From assembly GCF_016863555.1 (NCBI RefSeq), contig NZ_BOPC01000024.1, forward strand, positions 62,001-126,000: a DNA stretch of 64,000 nucleotides, read 5' to 3'. Source of the DNA: Micromonospora qiuiae. GTDB taxonomy: Bacteria > Actinomycetota > Actinomycetes > Mycobacteriales > Micromonosporaceae. The notes below the pieces were generated by a model. It did not search any database, had not been told where the DNA came from, and saw only the letters and a list, made by a program, of their open reading frames with translations. Below are positions 27,908-36,864 of the stretch, in pieces. The position numbers and the translations under genes are program-made. Position 1 is the stretch's first letter, and each line of letters begins with the position of its first letter.

Positions 27908-28279
27908 CCCGCTGCCGCAACTCGCGGGCCCTGCCACAGGACGCCGCAACTCGCGGTCTCACCCGGCCCGGAAAGCCCAACATGCCGCAACCCGTGCCGT
28001 CCACATCCCCAGGCACAGCGGCCACCACGTCTGGATCCTCGGCTGGTCGAGGAAAGCGCCGATCCCACGGCGCTGATGGAGTGGATGGGCAGCGTTTCCT
28101 CACCCCCTTCACTGCTCCCTTTGCTCTGCTTCAACCCACGCAACGGGCTCAGCGGCAAACCGTTGCGTGGGTTGAAGCAGAGCAAAGCGGCCACAACAAA
28201 CACGGGTGAGGACCTGGCCGGCAGCGGTGCCGATCGACGCCTGGAGCCGGTAACTTCTCCTGTGGTCAGGAGGAGGCCG
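27908..28279. other. 372-bp non-coding stretch with direct repeats
   Basis: The 14-mer GCCGCAACTCGCGG occurs at 27914-27927 and again at 27943-27956, with a third degenerate copy near 27982 (GCCGCAACCCGTGC). Further on is the 28-bp inverted repeat listed separately. A reading frame crosses the region into the DsbA-like gene but has no ribosome site and runs through the hairpin, so it is treated as non-coding. Confidence 0.6.
28119..28187. repeat. Perfect 28-bp inverted repeat with 13-nt loop
   Basis: Bases 28119-28146 (beginning CTTTGCTCTGCTTCAACCC) are the exact complement of 28160-28187. The arms are lower in GC than the surroundings and there is no T-tract. An RNA copy would form a very stable hairpin about 95 nt upstream of the TTG start of the next gene. 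It may be a terminator, a small mobile-repeat relic or a cruciform site. Confidence 0.9.
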
Positions 28280-28888
28280 TTGGCGCGGAACGTGGATTTC
28301 TGGTTCGACCCGAGTTGCCCGTACACCTGGGTCACCTCGCGGTGGCTGGTCGAGGCCGCAACGGTCCGGCCGCTCGCCCTTCGCTGGCATGTGATGAGCC
28401 TGTCCGTGCTCAACGAGGGCCGGGACGTCGACCCGGAGGGCGACACCGAGGGTTGGCTGTGGCGCCCGGTGCGGGTCTGCGCGGCGGTGCGACAGCGGCA
28501 CGGGCAGGACGGGCTGGCGCGCTTCTTCACCGCGTACGGCGAGCGGGTCCATGAGAGAGGCCAGTGGGGCGACTTCGGTGACGCGCTGGCGGACGCGGAC
28601 CTGCCGAGGGACCTGGCGGAGGCGGCCGGCACGACGGAGTTCGACGCAGCAGTGCGCGCCTCGCACGCCGAGGGCATCGCGCTGGTCGGCGACCACGTCG
28701 GCACCCCGATCATCGCCACCGAGGACGACATTGGCCGGCGGGTGGCCTTCTTCGGCCCGGTCATCTCCCGCATTCCGCGCGGCGAAACCGCCGGCCGGCT
28801 GTGGGACGGCACGCTCCTGGTCGCCGCCACCCCAGGCTTCCACGAACTGAAAGGCCGCCCCCACGCCGCCCTCCACCACCCTGGTTGA
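28280..28888 (+). CDS. DsbA-family thioredoxin-fold protein, mycothiol-nitroreductase-like
   Basis: The 202-aa protein is taken from TTG at 28280, 5 nt after a perfect AGGAGG; GTG at 28262 is the alternative. The N-terminus VDFWFDPSCPYTWVTSRWLVE matches the Rv2466c group of mycothiol-dependent reductases, and the C-terminal GTPIIATEDD and FFGPVISRIPRG segments fit the DsbA fold with its helical insertion. The active site reads CPYT, so only the first cysteine of the CxxC pair is present. This suggests a monothiol mechanism using mycothiol rather than dithiol disulfide exchange. It is cytoplasmic, as no signal peptide is present. It stands alone and is convergent with the reductase remnant. 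Confidence 0.85.
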   Translation: MARNVDFWFDPSCPYTWVTSRWLVEAATVRPLALRWHVMSLSVLNEGRDVDPEGDTEGWLWRPVRVCAAVRQRHGQDGLARFFTAYGERVHERGQWGDFGDALADADLPRDLAEAAGTTEFDAAVRASHAEGIALVGDHVGTPIIATEDDIGRRVAFFGPVISRIPRGETAGRLWDGTLLVAATPGFHELKGRPHAALHHPG

Positions 28889-29888
<1,000 letters not shown>

Positions 29889-30584
29889 TCAGACCACGCC
29901 GGTGATCAGGTACTGCATCTGGTGTTCGTGATTCGGTGCGACGCCGTACTGTCGGTCCAGCTCGTAGATCGAGGTCAGCGGCGTGACCGTGACCTTCGTC
30001 AGCCCTGCCTTTTCGAGGACCGCGACGGTCTTGTCGATGGAGGTGGCGGCGGCCAGCGGCAGGACGGCCTGGACCTGCGGATCGTAGTGCTCGGTGAAGT
30101 TCTCCGAGGCGTTGTCGAGACCGTCGGGGAACCAGGTGCTGTCGACCACGGCGATGGTGCCGCCCGGCCGTAGCAGGCGGATCCAGTTCGCCACGGCGGC
30201 CTGCGGTTCGCGCAGCGTCCACATCAGATAGCGGCTGGTCACCGCGTCGAAGCTGGCCGCCGGGAAATCCGGTGCCACGGCGTCGCCGTACTCGATGACC
30301 GGGCCGTTGGTGACGGCGGCGGCGTGTCGTCGGGCCTGGTCGAGCATCCCTTCGGAGAGGTCGATGCCGGTGACGCGGTGCCCGAGGCCGGCGAGGACCA
30401 TGGCGACCTGGCCGGTGCCGGTGCCGACGTCGAGCACGTCCAGCGGCGCCGCCGGCAGGGCCTCGGCCCAGATCCGCGACCAGGCCTCCTGGTCCGCGGC
30501 GAGCCGGTCGGGGCGTTGCTGGTACGCGTCGTAGTCCGGCGCGCGACCGGTCCAGTAGTCGTTGATTTTCTCCTGCACGCTCAT
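29889..30584 (-). CDS. Class I SAM-dependent methyltransferase in the metal-uptake operon
   Basis: The 231-aa enzyme starts with ATG at 30584, overlapping the ATPase stop (ATGA). Rossmann motif I is VLDVGTGTGQVAMVLAGLGHRVTGIDLS, motif II/III is YGDAVAPDFPAASFDAVTSRYLMWTL and the post-motif is LLRPGGTIAVVDSTWF. It is a methyltransferase-11/25 type. Translational coupling to a FecCD-type importer suggests it modifies the imported metal-ligand complex or makes part of a small metallophore. No biosynthetic genes for such a ligand are nearby. A decayed quinone reductase follows directly in frame. Confidence 0.92.
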   Translation of the reverse strand: MSVQEKINDYWTGRAPDYDAYQQRPDRLAADQEAWSRIWAEALPAAPLDVLDVGTGTGQVAMVLAGLGHRVTGIDLSEGMLDQARRHAAAVTNGPVIEYGDAVAPDFPAASFDAVTSRYLMWTLREPQAAVANWIRLLRPGGTIAVVDSTWFPDGLDNASENFTEHYDPQVQAVLPLAAATSIDKTVAVLEKAGLTKVTVTPLTSIYELDRQYGVAPNHEHQMQYLITGVV

Positions 30585-31366
30585 GCCGCACTCCTCTGTT
30601 TGATGCTCTGGTCGATCGGGTGGAACAGCAGATGGATGTTGTCGTCGAGGTCCAGGCGCTGGATGCCGATGCCGTAGACAGGTTCCAGGACGGTGGGGTC
30701 GAGCACCTGGTCGATGGTGCCGGCGGCGGCCACGCCGTCCGAGCCGAGCAGCACCAGGTCGTCGCAGTAGCGGGCGGCGAGGTTGAGGTCGTGCAGCACG
30801 ACGACGGAGCAGGTGCCGAGGGTGCGCACCAGGTGCAGGATCTCGTGCTGGTAGCGGATGTCCAGGTGATTGGTGGGTTCGTCGAGCAGCAGGTGGGTGG
30901 CCTGCTGGGCCAACGCCCGAGCGATCAGCACCCGCTGGCGCTCACCTCCGGAGAGCTGGGCGAAGGCCCGCCCGCCGAGGTGCGCGGCACCGACCCGGGC
31001 CAGGCAGCGGGCGGCGATCTCGTGGTCGGTACGGCCGGTGCGCTGGAACGTCGACAGGTGCGGTGCCCGACCCAGCAGCACCAGCTCGGCCACGGTGAGG
31101 GCGGTCTCGCCGCCGGCCTCCTGCACCACCACGGCCAGCCGGCGGGCGGCCTCCCGCGACGGGAGAGTGGACAGTTCGTCGTCGTCGACGGTGACCTGCC
31201 CGGTGGGGCTGCGCAGAGCGCCGTAGAGCAGCCGCAGCAGGGTGGTCTTGCCGCTGCCGTTCGGGCCGATCAGCCCGAGGACCCGGCCCGGCCGCGCGGT
31301 CACGCTCACCCCCTCGATCACGGGGTTCGCGCCGTAGCGCCAGGAGACCTCGCTCGCCCGGATCAC
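30581..31366 (-). CDS. Metallophore/cobalamin-type ABC importer ATPase (FecE/BtuD-like)
   Basis: The 261-aa ATPase starts with GTG at 31366, overlapping the stop of the binding-protein gene by 4 nt. Walker A is GPNGSGKTTLL, the signature is QLSGGERQRVLIARALAQ and Walker B is LLLDEPTNHLD. The DIRYQHEILHLVRTL stretch and CSVVVLHDLNLAARYCDDLVLL are typical of siderophore/heme/cobalamin importers (FhuC, FecE, BtuD). It forms the motor of the importer with the permease at 32367 and the binding lipoprotein at 31363. Confidence 0.95.
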   Translation of the reverse strand: MIRASEVSWRYGANPVIEGVSVTARPGRVLGLIGPNGSGKTTLLRLLYGALRSPTGQVTVDDDELSTLPSREAARRLAVVVQEAGGETALTVAELVLLGRAPHLSTFQRTGRTDHEIAARCLARVGAAHLGGRAFAQLSGGERQRVLIARALAQQATHLLLDEPTNHLDIRYQHEILHLVRTLGTCSVVVLHDLNLAARYCDDLVLLGSDGVAAAGTIDQVLDPTVLEPVYGIGIQRLDLDDNIHLLFHPIDQSIKQRSAA

Positions 31367-32340
31367 GGGTTGTCCTTGAAGTGCCGCACGATCCGCTCCA
31401 GGCCGTCGACGGAGAGCGGCGTCGGCGGCTCGGTGAAGTTGAACAGCTGGGTCATGATCCGGCCGTCGCGGACCGCGGTGAGGTTCCCGGCGCCGGGCAG
31501 CCCGGTGAGCGCCTGCTCGACGGCCCGGGGGTCGCCGTCGCTGTGGAGCAGGATCAGCACGTCGGGGTCGCGGCCGAGCAACTCCTCCACGGTCACCTCG
31601 AAGACGCGCTCCTTGACGTCGCCGAAGACGTTCCGGAGACCGGCGGCCTCCAACTGCGGGTGGGCCATGCTGCCGGTGCCATAGGCGTACGTGACGCCGC
31701 CGCCCACCGTCGGGTACAGCACCGCCGCGCTGCGCCCGGACGGCGTACCGGCCTCGGCCTGGATGGTGGCCATCCGTTGCCGGAGCGCGGTGACGGCAGT
31801 GGTGGCCTCGGCCTCGCGGCCGAACACGCGGCCGTAGGTCTCCATCTGTCGGTAGATGTCGTCGAAGGTCGGCACGGCAGTGCTGTCGGGGCACATCGCC
31901 GGCTCCTCCAGCAGCGGGATGTCCACCGCGGAGAGGGCGTCGCGGGAGAGGTTGTCGACCTCGCCGAGCACCAGGTCGGGCTGTTGGCTGATCACGACCT
32001 CCTTGGAGATCTGAAGGTGGCCGCTGGTGTCGATCCGGTCGGTCAGCAACGGGATCCGGTCCAGCTCGGCGAGGGTCGCCGCGTCGTAGTACTCCCTCGG
32101 GTACTGCCCGGCGCGGGCGGTGACCCGGTCCATGACGCCGAGCGCGTGCAGGTACGGCACGGCCGCGCTCTTGAGCAGGACGACCCGCTGCGGCGCGGCG
32201 TCGAAGGTCACGTCCACCCCGCAGTTGGTGACGGTGGCCGGGAAGCCCGGACCGGCCGCGGTCGGCTCGTCGGTGCCGCCGCCGCACCCGGCCAGCACCA
32301 GCAGGACGGCGGTGGTGGCGGCGAGACGGGTTGCCTTCAT
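31363..32340 (-). CDS. Metallophore ABC importer substrate-binding lipoprotein
   Basis: The 325-aa lipoprotein starts with ATG at 32340 behind GAGGAG; a longer in-frame start at 32370 would overlap the permease gene. The lipobox is LVLAGC with Cys18. The two-lobed TroA/BtuF-like fold is indicated by TFDAAPQRVVLLKSAAVPYLHALGVMDRVTA, EVVISQQPDLVLGEVDNLS, LLGRDPDVLILLHSDGD and AVRDGRIMTQLFNFTEPPTPLSVDGLERI. It binds a metal chelate or cobalamin-like ligand outside the membrane. The likely ligand is not defined, but a Fur-family-type operator before the operon supports a metal. Confidence 0.93.
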   Translation of the reverse strand: MKATRLAATTAVLLVLAGCGGGTDEPTAAGPGFPATVTNCGVDVTFDAAPQRVVLLKSAAVPYLHALGVMDRVTARAGQYPREYYDAATLAELDRIPLLTDRIDTSGHLQISKEVVISQQPDLVLGEVDNLSRDALSAVDIPLLEEPAMCPDSTAVPTFDDIYRQMETYGRVFGREAEATTAVTALRQRMATIQAEAGTPSGRSAAVLYPTVGGGVTYAYGTGSMAHPQLEAAGLRNVFGDVKERVFEVTVEELLGRDPDVLILLHSDGDPRAVEQALTGLPGAGNLTAVRDGRIMTQLFNFTEPPTPLSVDGLERIVRHFKDNP

Positions 32341-32366
32341 TGGTACTCCTCGACTCCGGCGGGCGT

Positions 32367-33473
32367 TCACGCGCCGGTGGCGTGCAGACGACGGATCAGG
32401 ATCAGCAGGAAGGGGGCGCCGAGCAGGGAGGTGATGATGCCGATCGGGATCTCCTGCGGGGCCAGCAGCACCCGGGCGAGCACGTCGGCCCAGACCAGGA
32501 GGATGGCCCCGAGCAGTGCGGCCACCGGCACCACCCGTACGTGTGGCGCCCCGACGATGCGTCGGGCCAGGTGGGGGACGACGAGACCGACGAACCCGAT
32601 GCTGCCGGCGGCGGAGACCAGCACGCCGACGCTGAGCGAGACCAGCACGAGCAGGCGCAGCCGGAACCGGTCCGGCGAGACGCCCAGGGTCTGTGCGGTC
32701 TCGTCACCGATGGCCAGGACGTCGAGCCGCCGCCCGATGACGGTCAGGTAGCCGATCATGCCGATCAACACGATCGCGGCCACCGCCAGCAGGGCATCCC
32801 AGCGGGCCAGGCCCAGGGAGCCGAGGAGCCAGAACATCACCGACCGGGCACCCTCGGCGGATCCCGAGGCGAAGATCAGGAAGCTGGTGGTGGCGTACAG
32901 GGCGTAACCGACGGCGACGCCGGAGAGCAGCAACCGGATCGAGGTCACCCGGCCACCGCTGCGCGCGATCAGGAAGACCAGCAGCGACGCCGCGAGCGCC
33001 CCGAGGAAAGCGCTGGTGGAGAGGGCGTACCGCCCGAAACCGGCACCGGCGCCGAAGAGGATCGCCGCGGCCGCGCCGCTGGAGGCGCCGGAGTTGATGC
33101 CGAGCAGGTACGGATCGGCCAGCACGTTGCGGACCATGGCCTGCAACGCCACCCCGCAGACGGCCAGCCCGGCGCCGACCAGCATGCCGAGCAGCACCCG
33201 GGGCAGGCGGACCTGCCAGACGATGGCCTCCTGCGGCGGCGTCCAGGTCACCTCGCCGGGCAGGCCGACGAGGTGGTGCCCGATGATCCGGGCCACCGTC
33301 AGCGGGGCGATCCCGACGGCCCCGGACCCGACCGCGACGACCCCGGTCACGACCAGACCGACGGTCAGCCCGAGCAGCCAGAACCCGGTCCGGCGTCGCT
33401 GAGCCGCGACCCCGAGCAGGTCCTGTTTGCCCTGCGGCAGGGCGATGACGCCCACCCGTACCCCAATCTGCAT
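32367..33473 (-). CDS. Metallophore ABC importer permease (FecCD family)
   Basis: The 368-aa permease has about ten transmembrane helices of the FecCD/BtuC family, with LPRVLLGMLVGAGLAVCGVALQAMVRNVLADPYLLGINSGASSGAA as the hallmark. Other signatures are SGVAVGYALYA and GSIGFVGLVVPHLARRIVGAPHVRVVPVAALLGA. ATG at 33473 is used; there is no clear ribosome site and the operator overlaps the immediate upstream region, so the mRNA may have a very short leader. It heads a run of four translationally close genes plus a reductase remnant. Confidence 0.94.
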   Translation of the reverse strand: MQIGVRVGVIALPQGKQDLLGVAAQRRRTGFWLLGLTVGLVVTGVVAVGSGAVGIAPLTVARIIGHHLVGLPGEVTWTPPQEAIVWQVRLPRVLLGMLVGAGLAVCGVALQAMVRNVLADPYLLGINSGASSGAAAAILFGAGAGFGRYALSTSAFLGALAASLLVFLIARSGGRVTSIRLLLSGVAVGYALYATTSFLIFASGSAEGARSVMFWLLGSLGLARWDALLAVAAIVLIGMIGYLTVIGRRLDVLAIGDETAQTLGVSPDRFRLRLLVLVSLSVGVLVSAAGSIGFVGLVVPHLARRIVGAPHVRVVPVAALLGAILLVWADVLARVLLAPQEIPIGIITSLLGAPFLLILIRRLHATGA

Positions 33474-33480
33474 TGCTGTT

Positions 33481-33505
33481 GCTTTTGCAAAACCTTGGCA
33501 AAAGC
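33481..33505 (-). promoter_or_regulatory. Fur-family (Nur-like) operator before the metal-uptake operon
   Basis: GCTTTTGC (33481-33488) and GCAAAAGC (33498-33505) are perfect arms around a 9-bp spacer. Outer TGCTG (33474-33478) and CAGCA (33509-33513) are also complementary. The core TTGCAA-N5-TGGCAA (33485-33501) resembles the TTGCAA-N5-TTGCAA Nur box of Streptomyces nickel-responsive genes. It ends within about 10 nt of the permease start, where bound repressor would block transcription. Regulator identity is inferred. Confidence 0.6.
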
Positions 33506-33548
33506 TACCAGCAAGATCAGGCGACGGAGAAGTGAGGTGGGGCGCTCG

Positions 33549-33842
33549 TCACTCGGTGCTGGGGGATCTCCCGCCGTAGGCCGGGTGGGCGAGTTGCTCA
33601 GCGAAGGGCGGTACGGCCCGGTCTCCGGTAGGGCGGCCCGGCGGACGGAGCAGCTCACGCAGCATGGCCCGGCCGCCGGCGAGCGCGGCCACGGCGGGAA
33701 TCGCCAGGCTGATCGAGGCCAGGGCTGCGACGGTCCAGCCCGGCAGCCCGATGGTGAGCGCGAGAACGGTCAGCATGCCGAAGGCGACCAGCTTGCGGCG
33801 GATCCGGGCGACCGGAACGAGGTACGGCGTGGCGATGGGCAT
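33549..33842 (-). CDS. Small hypothetical membrane protein
   Basis: The 97-aa protein starts with ATG at 33842, with GAAGGAG about 8 nt upstream. Two hydrophobic segments, KLVAFGMLTVLALTIGLPGW and VAALASISLAIPAVAALAGG, form a probable helical hairpin, and the last 40 residues are hydrophilic. It is 22 bp downstream of the putative manganese transporter gene and in the same direction, so it may be an accessory subunit. The family was not recognised. Confidence 0.6.
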   Translation of the reverse strand: MPIATPYLVPVARIRRKLVAFGMLTVLALTIGLPGWTVAALASISLAIPAVAALAGGRAMLRELLRPPGRPTGDRAVPPFAEQLAHPAYGGRSPSTE

Positions 33843-33864
33843 TGGTCGCTACTCCTTCTGATGA

Positions 33865-34971
33865 TCACAGGATGACGAGCAGGGCGATGCCGACGGCCGC
33901 TGCGGGAATGGTGGTGATCACGGTCGCCATGACCGCGGAGTGCCGGCGCAACGCGGCGAGCGGGATGAGGGCATCGCCGTCCTGGCTGATCGCGTTGGCG
34001 ACCAGCGTGGGCAGCGGCAGTCCGCCGTTGACGTAGAGACCGGTGAAGACGATCTGCACGGCGCAGCCGGGGATGAGGCCGATTCCCGCGCCGACCAGCA
34101 CGCCGAGGAGACCGGTCAGGACGAGCTGTGAGCCGTCGAAGCCGGTGGTGGTGGTCAGCACCTGCCAGCCGAGATAGGCCACCGCGACCCACACCGTGAC
34201 GAACGAGGCCTCGTGGGCGCTGTGCCGCATCGTGGCGGCCATCGAACGGGCGTGGGCGGTCTCCAGGGTGTCGTCGGCCAGCCGTCCCCGCCCGTTGGCG
34301 AAGATGAGTGCCGCCGTGAGCGTGCCGAGGACGCCCAGGGTGAGGTACGGGTCCACCCCGCCGAGCAGGCGGGTCAAGGCGGCCGGGTCGATGGCCTGGA
34401 ACACCACCGGCACGGACACGGCGAGAGCGGGCGTCGTGAGACCCCAGAACGCGGTCGATGCGGACACCCGGGGCAGCAGCCCGGCGAGCAGGCGCCGGGA
34501 GGAGGCGAGGCCGGGGCCGCCACCGCCGACGAGGCCCGGTGGAGCGACGGCGGGTGCCGGCCGGTTGCCGGCGGCGTGCGCGGGGGCGGTACCGAGGGCG
34601 TCGACGGCGTACCCGGTGGCCAGGCCCACGACGAACAGGAGCGCGTGCAACTGGAGCGCGAAGATCGGGTTCCAGGCGAGCACCACCCAAGAGGAGTCGC
34701 CCATGGTCGCGACCAACGCGGCCACCACGGTGCCGAAGGAGACCCTGCCGCGCGCGTACAGCGGCATGAGGATGATCGCTCCACCGCAGCCGGGGCTGAC
34801 GCCGAGCAACGCGCCGATGAGGGGTCCCACCCGGCGGTGCCGGGCGAGCCCGTCGGTGACCCTGTCCCCATAGCGCCAACGCAGCCACCCGAACAACGCC
34901 ACCATGGCGGCGACGTAGACACCCACCTGCATGAACGCGTCGGCGAGTGGGCGGAGCACGAGTTCGTTCAC
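33865..34971 (-). CDS. Putative manganese/heavy-metal transporter (PF11449-like)
   Basis: The 368-aa membrane protein is taken from GTG at 34971 after GGGAGG; a frame extends to 35109 without a ribosome site. About ten transmembrane helices are arranged as two related halves. Each half has a glycine-cysteine loop: GVSPGCGGAIILMPLYARG in the first and GLIPGCAVQIVFTGLYVNG in the second. This is the pattern of the 'putative manganese transporter' family PF11449, with a P-G-C motif likely in the transport path. It is encoded 142 bp downstream of a manganese catalase gene and followed by a small membrane protein. Direction of transport is not known. Confidence 0.8.
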   Translation of the reverse strand: MNELVLRPLADAFMQVGVYVAAMVALFGWLRWRYGDRVTDGLARHRRVGPLIGALLGVSPGCGGAIILMPLYARGRVSFGTVVAALVATMGDSSWVVLAWNPIFALQLHALLFVVGLATGYAVDALGTAPAHAAGNRPAPAVAPPGLVGGGGPGLASSRRLLAGLLPRVSASTAFWGLTTPALAVSVPVVFQAIDPAALTRLLGGVDPYLTLGVLGTLTAALIFANGRGRLADDTLETAHARSMAATMRHSAHEASFVTVWVAVAYLGWQVLTTTTGFDGSQLVLTGLLGVLVGAGIGLIPGCAVQIVFTGLYVNGGLPLPTLVANAISQDGDALIPLAALRRHSAVMATVITTIPAAAVGIALLVIL

Positions 34972-35113
34972 CCTGCACACCTCCCTCAGGAACGGAAGCC
35001 GGACGTGGCTCACCGCACCGCCCGCCGCGCGGACGTTCGGGTGCCGCGACGCTGCATCGCCGGCCGGCCGGCGCCGGGCCATCCGAGATTGCGGACGGCC
35101 CGGTGCCACCAGA

Positions 35114-35983
35114 TCAGCTGATCTTGCTCTTGACCGTGTTGACCATGCCCTGTGCGATGCCCGGGTTGGTGCCGTACAGGCGCGGATCGCCCGGCGGCAG
35201 GACGGGTTCGGGGGCGTGCGCGCGTGGACTGTGGTCGTAGCGGAACTGGCCCTTGCCGTCCGGCGCCGGCCCGGAGGCCCAGCGGCCTTGTGCGGCGTCC
35301 TGGCCGGGGGAGAAGTCGAGGTACGTGTAGCTGAACTGCTCGGTCAGCTCCGCGGAGTCGGGGAAGGCATCCGGCACCGGCATCTCCTCCAGGCCGTCCT
35401 CCTTGAGCTGCTCGATGGCCGCCATCCACATGTTCTGGTGCATGGTGTCGCGGGCCAGCAGGAACCGCAGCATCTGCTTGACGCCCGGGTCGTCGGTCAT
35501 GTTGAACAAGCGGGCCACCTGGAGTCGGCCCTGGGCCTCGGCCGTGACGTTGAGCTGGAAGTCGGCCATCAGGTTGCCGCTGGCGGTGATGAAGTTGGCG
35601 TTCCACGGCACGCCCGCGCTGTCCACCGGCAGCGCTCCGCCGCCGCCGTGGATGAAGTGCGCCGGGTTCGACCCGCCGTAGATCGCCGCCACCATCGGGT
35701 TGTCCTCGGCCGCATCCTGAAGCGACAGCGGCGCGTTGTCCAGTAGCCGCGTGATCATCGTGGCGATCATCTCGACGTGGCCCATCTCCTCGGTCCCGAC
35801 GTCGAGCAGCAGGTCCTTGTACTTGCCGGGGAGCCGGCAGTTCCAGCCCTGATAGAGGTACTGGTTGGCGACGGTCATCTCGCCCCATTTGCCACCCAGG
35901 ACCTCCTGGAGGCGACGGGCGAACGCGGCGTCGGGCCCGTCCGGCTTGGCTTCGAACTGCAGGTCCTTCATGTGGGTGAACAC
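35114..35983 (-). CDS. Manganese catalase
   Basis: The 289-aa enzyme is taken from GTG at 35983, which has GAGGAGG 5 nt upstream (VFTHMKDLQFEAKPD). It is a dimanganese non-heme catalase with a ferritin-like four-helix fold. Candidate metal ligands are Glu in WGEMTVANQYLYQ, Glu and His in VGTEEMGHVEM, Glu in VTAEAQGRLQVARL and His in ARDTMHQNMW, in the order seen in Lactobacillus and Thermus enzymes. The C-terminal extension YDHSPRAHAPEPVLPPGDPRLYGT is typical of the family's longer members. It provides peroxide defence independent of heme and complements KatG. A manganese-transporter-like gene lies just downstream. Confidence 0.93.
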   Translation of the reverse strand: MFTHMKDLQFEAKPDGPDAAFARRLQEVLGGKWGEMTVANQYLYQGWNCRLPGKYKDLLLDVGTEEMGHVEMIATMITRLLDNAPLSLQDAAEDNPMVAAIYGGSNPAHFIHGGGGALPVDSAGVPWNANFITASGNLMADFQLNVTAEAQGRLQVARLFNMTDDPGVKQMLRFLLARDTMHQNMWMAAIEQLKEDGLEEMPVPDAFPDSAELTEQFSYTYLDFSPGQDAAQGRWASGPAPDGKGQFRYDHSPRAHAPEPVLPPGDPRLYGTNPGIAQGMVNTVKSKIS

Positions 35984-36068
35984 GCATCCTCCTCGGTGCT
36001 GTTGATCTGCTACCGAGGTCACTTCCCGCCGCGCCGGCCCCGGCAGGCCAATCGGTGGCCCGGCCGGG

Positions 36069-36800
36069 TCAACCCACCTGACGTACGTCGGGAAGCAGCA
36101 CCTCCAGCGCCACCCCGTACGGCCGCAGCCGGTGCAGACGGACCTGGCCGCCGTCGGCGGCGGCGAGTTCGCGGGCGATCCACAGCCCGAGTCCGGACAT
36201 CCCGCCGGCCGGTACGGGCCGGCGCAGCGCCTCGACGAGGGCGTCCGGCACCCGTCCCTCGTCGGTCACGCTGATGCTCAGCCAGCGGCGCCAGCGCACC
36301 GCGTGGATGCCGATCCGGCCGATCGGCGGGCCGTGCCGGAGAGCGTTCTCGATCAGGTTGCCCAGCACCTGTCGGGTGCGGGTTGGGAACACTTGGCACA
36401 TCGCGGCCTGCGGGGTGACCAGGACGCGCCGCCGATGCGCCGGCACGAGGGCGGCGACGGTGGGAAGGATCTCGGCCAGGGGTGCCGGCCGCTCGTCCCG
36501 CCCGGCGGCAAGGGTCAGGCCGCTGACGCCCGCCGTGGCCATGCTGAGCAGGGTCTGTAGGTGGATCGCCTGGTCACGGGCGAGCGCGGAGACGGCCCGC
36601 CGGTCGTCGTCGGTCAGCGGGCCCGCCTCGCCCGCGAGCGCCCGGGCCAGCGCGGTCAGGCTGGTGACGGGCGTACGGAGTTCGTGGCAGAGCACCCGCA
36701 GCAGGAGGTCGGCTGCAGCCGCCGGGCCGTCGGGTCCGATGTGCACGTCGGTACGGCGTAGTGCTCCCACCCGTCGCCCGAATCCGAGACGTACCCGCAT
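36069..36800 (-). CDS. Short soluble sensor histidine kinase
   Basis: The 243-aa protein starts with ATG at 36800 after GGGAGGAG. It has no transmembrane segment and only about 35 residues before the H-box LRVLCHELRTPVTSLTALA. The N-box is LGNLIENALRHGP, G1 is degenerate (SVTDEGRVPD) and G2 is GMSGLGLWIARELAAADGG. It therefore has a minimal HisKA-HATPase core without a sensor domain, and its input must come from another protein. It is divergent from a NarL-type response regulator whose start is 64 bp away; the pair is presumably a two-component system. Confidence 0.85.
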   Translation of the reverse strand: MRVRLGFGRRVGALRRTDVHIGPDGPAAAADLLLRVLCHELRTPVTSLTALARALAGEAGPLTDDDRRAVSALARDQAIHLQTLLSMATAGVSGLTLAAGRDERPAPLAEILPTVAALVPAHRRRVLVTPQAAMCQVFPTRTRQVLGNLIENALRHGPPIGRIGIHAVRWRRWLSISVTDEGRVPDALVEALRRPVPAGGMSGLGLWIARELAAADGGQVRLHRLRPYGVALEVLLPDVRQVG

Positions 36801-36864
36801 CCGCCCAGCTCCTCCCGTTCGGTGTGTACCGCATGATCGGTACCCGCTCGGGAAGGGAACAGGC

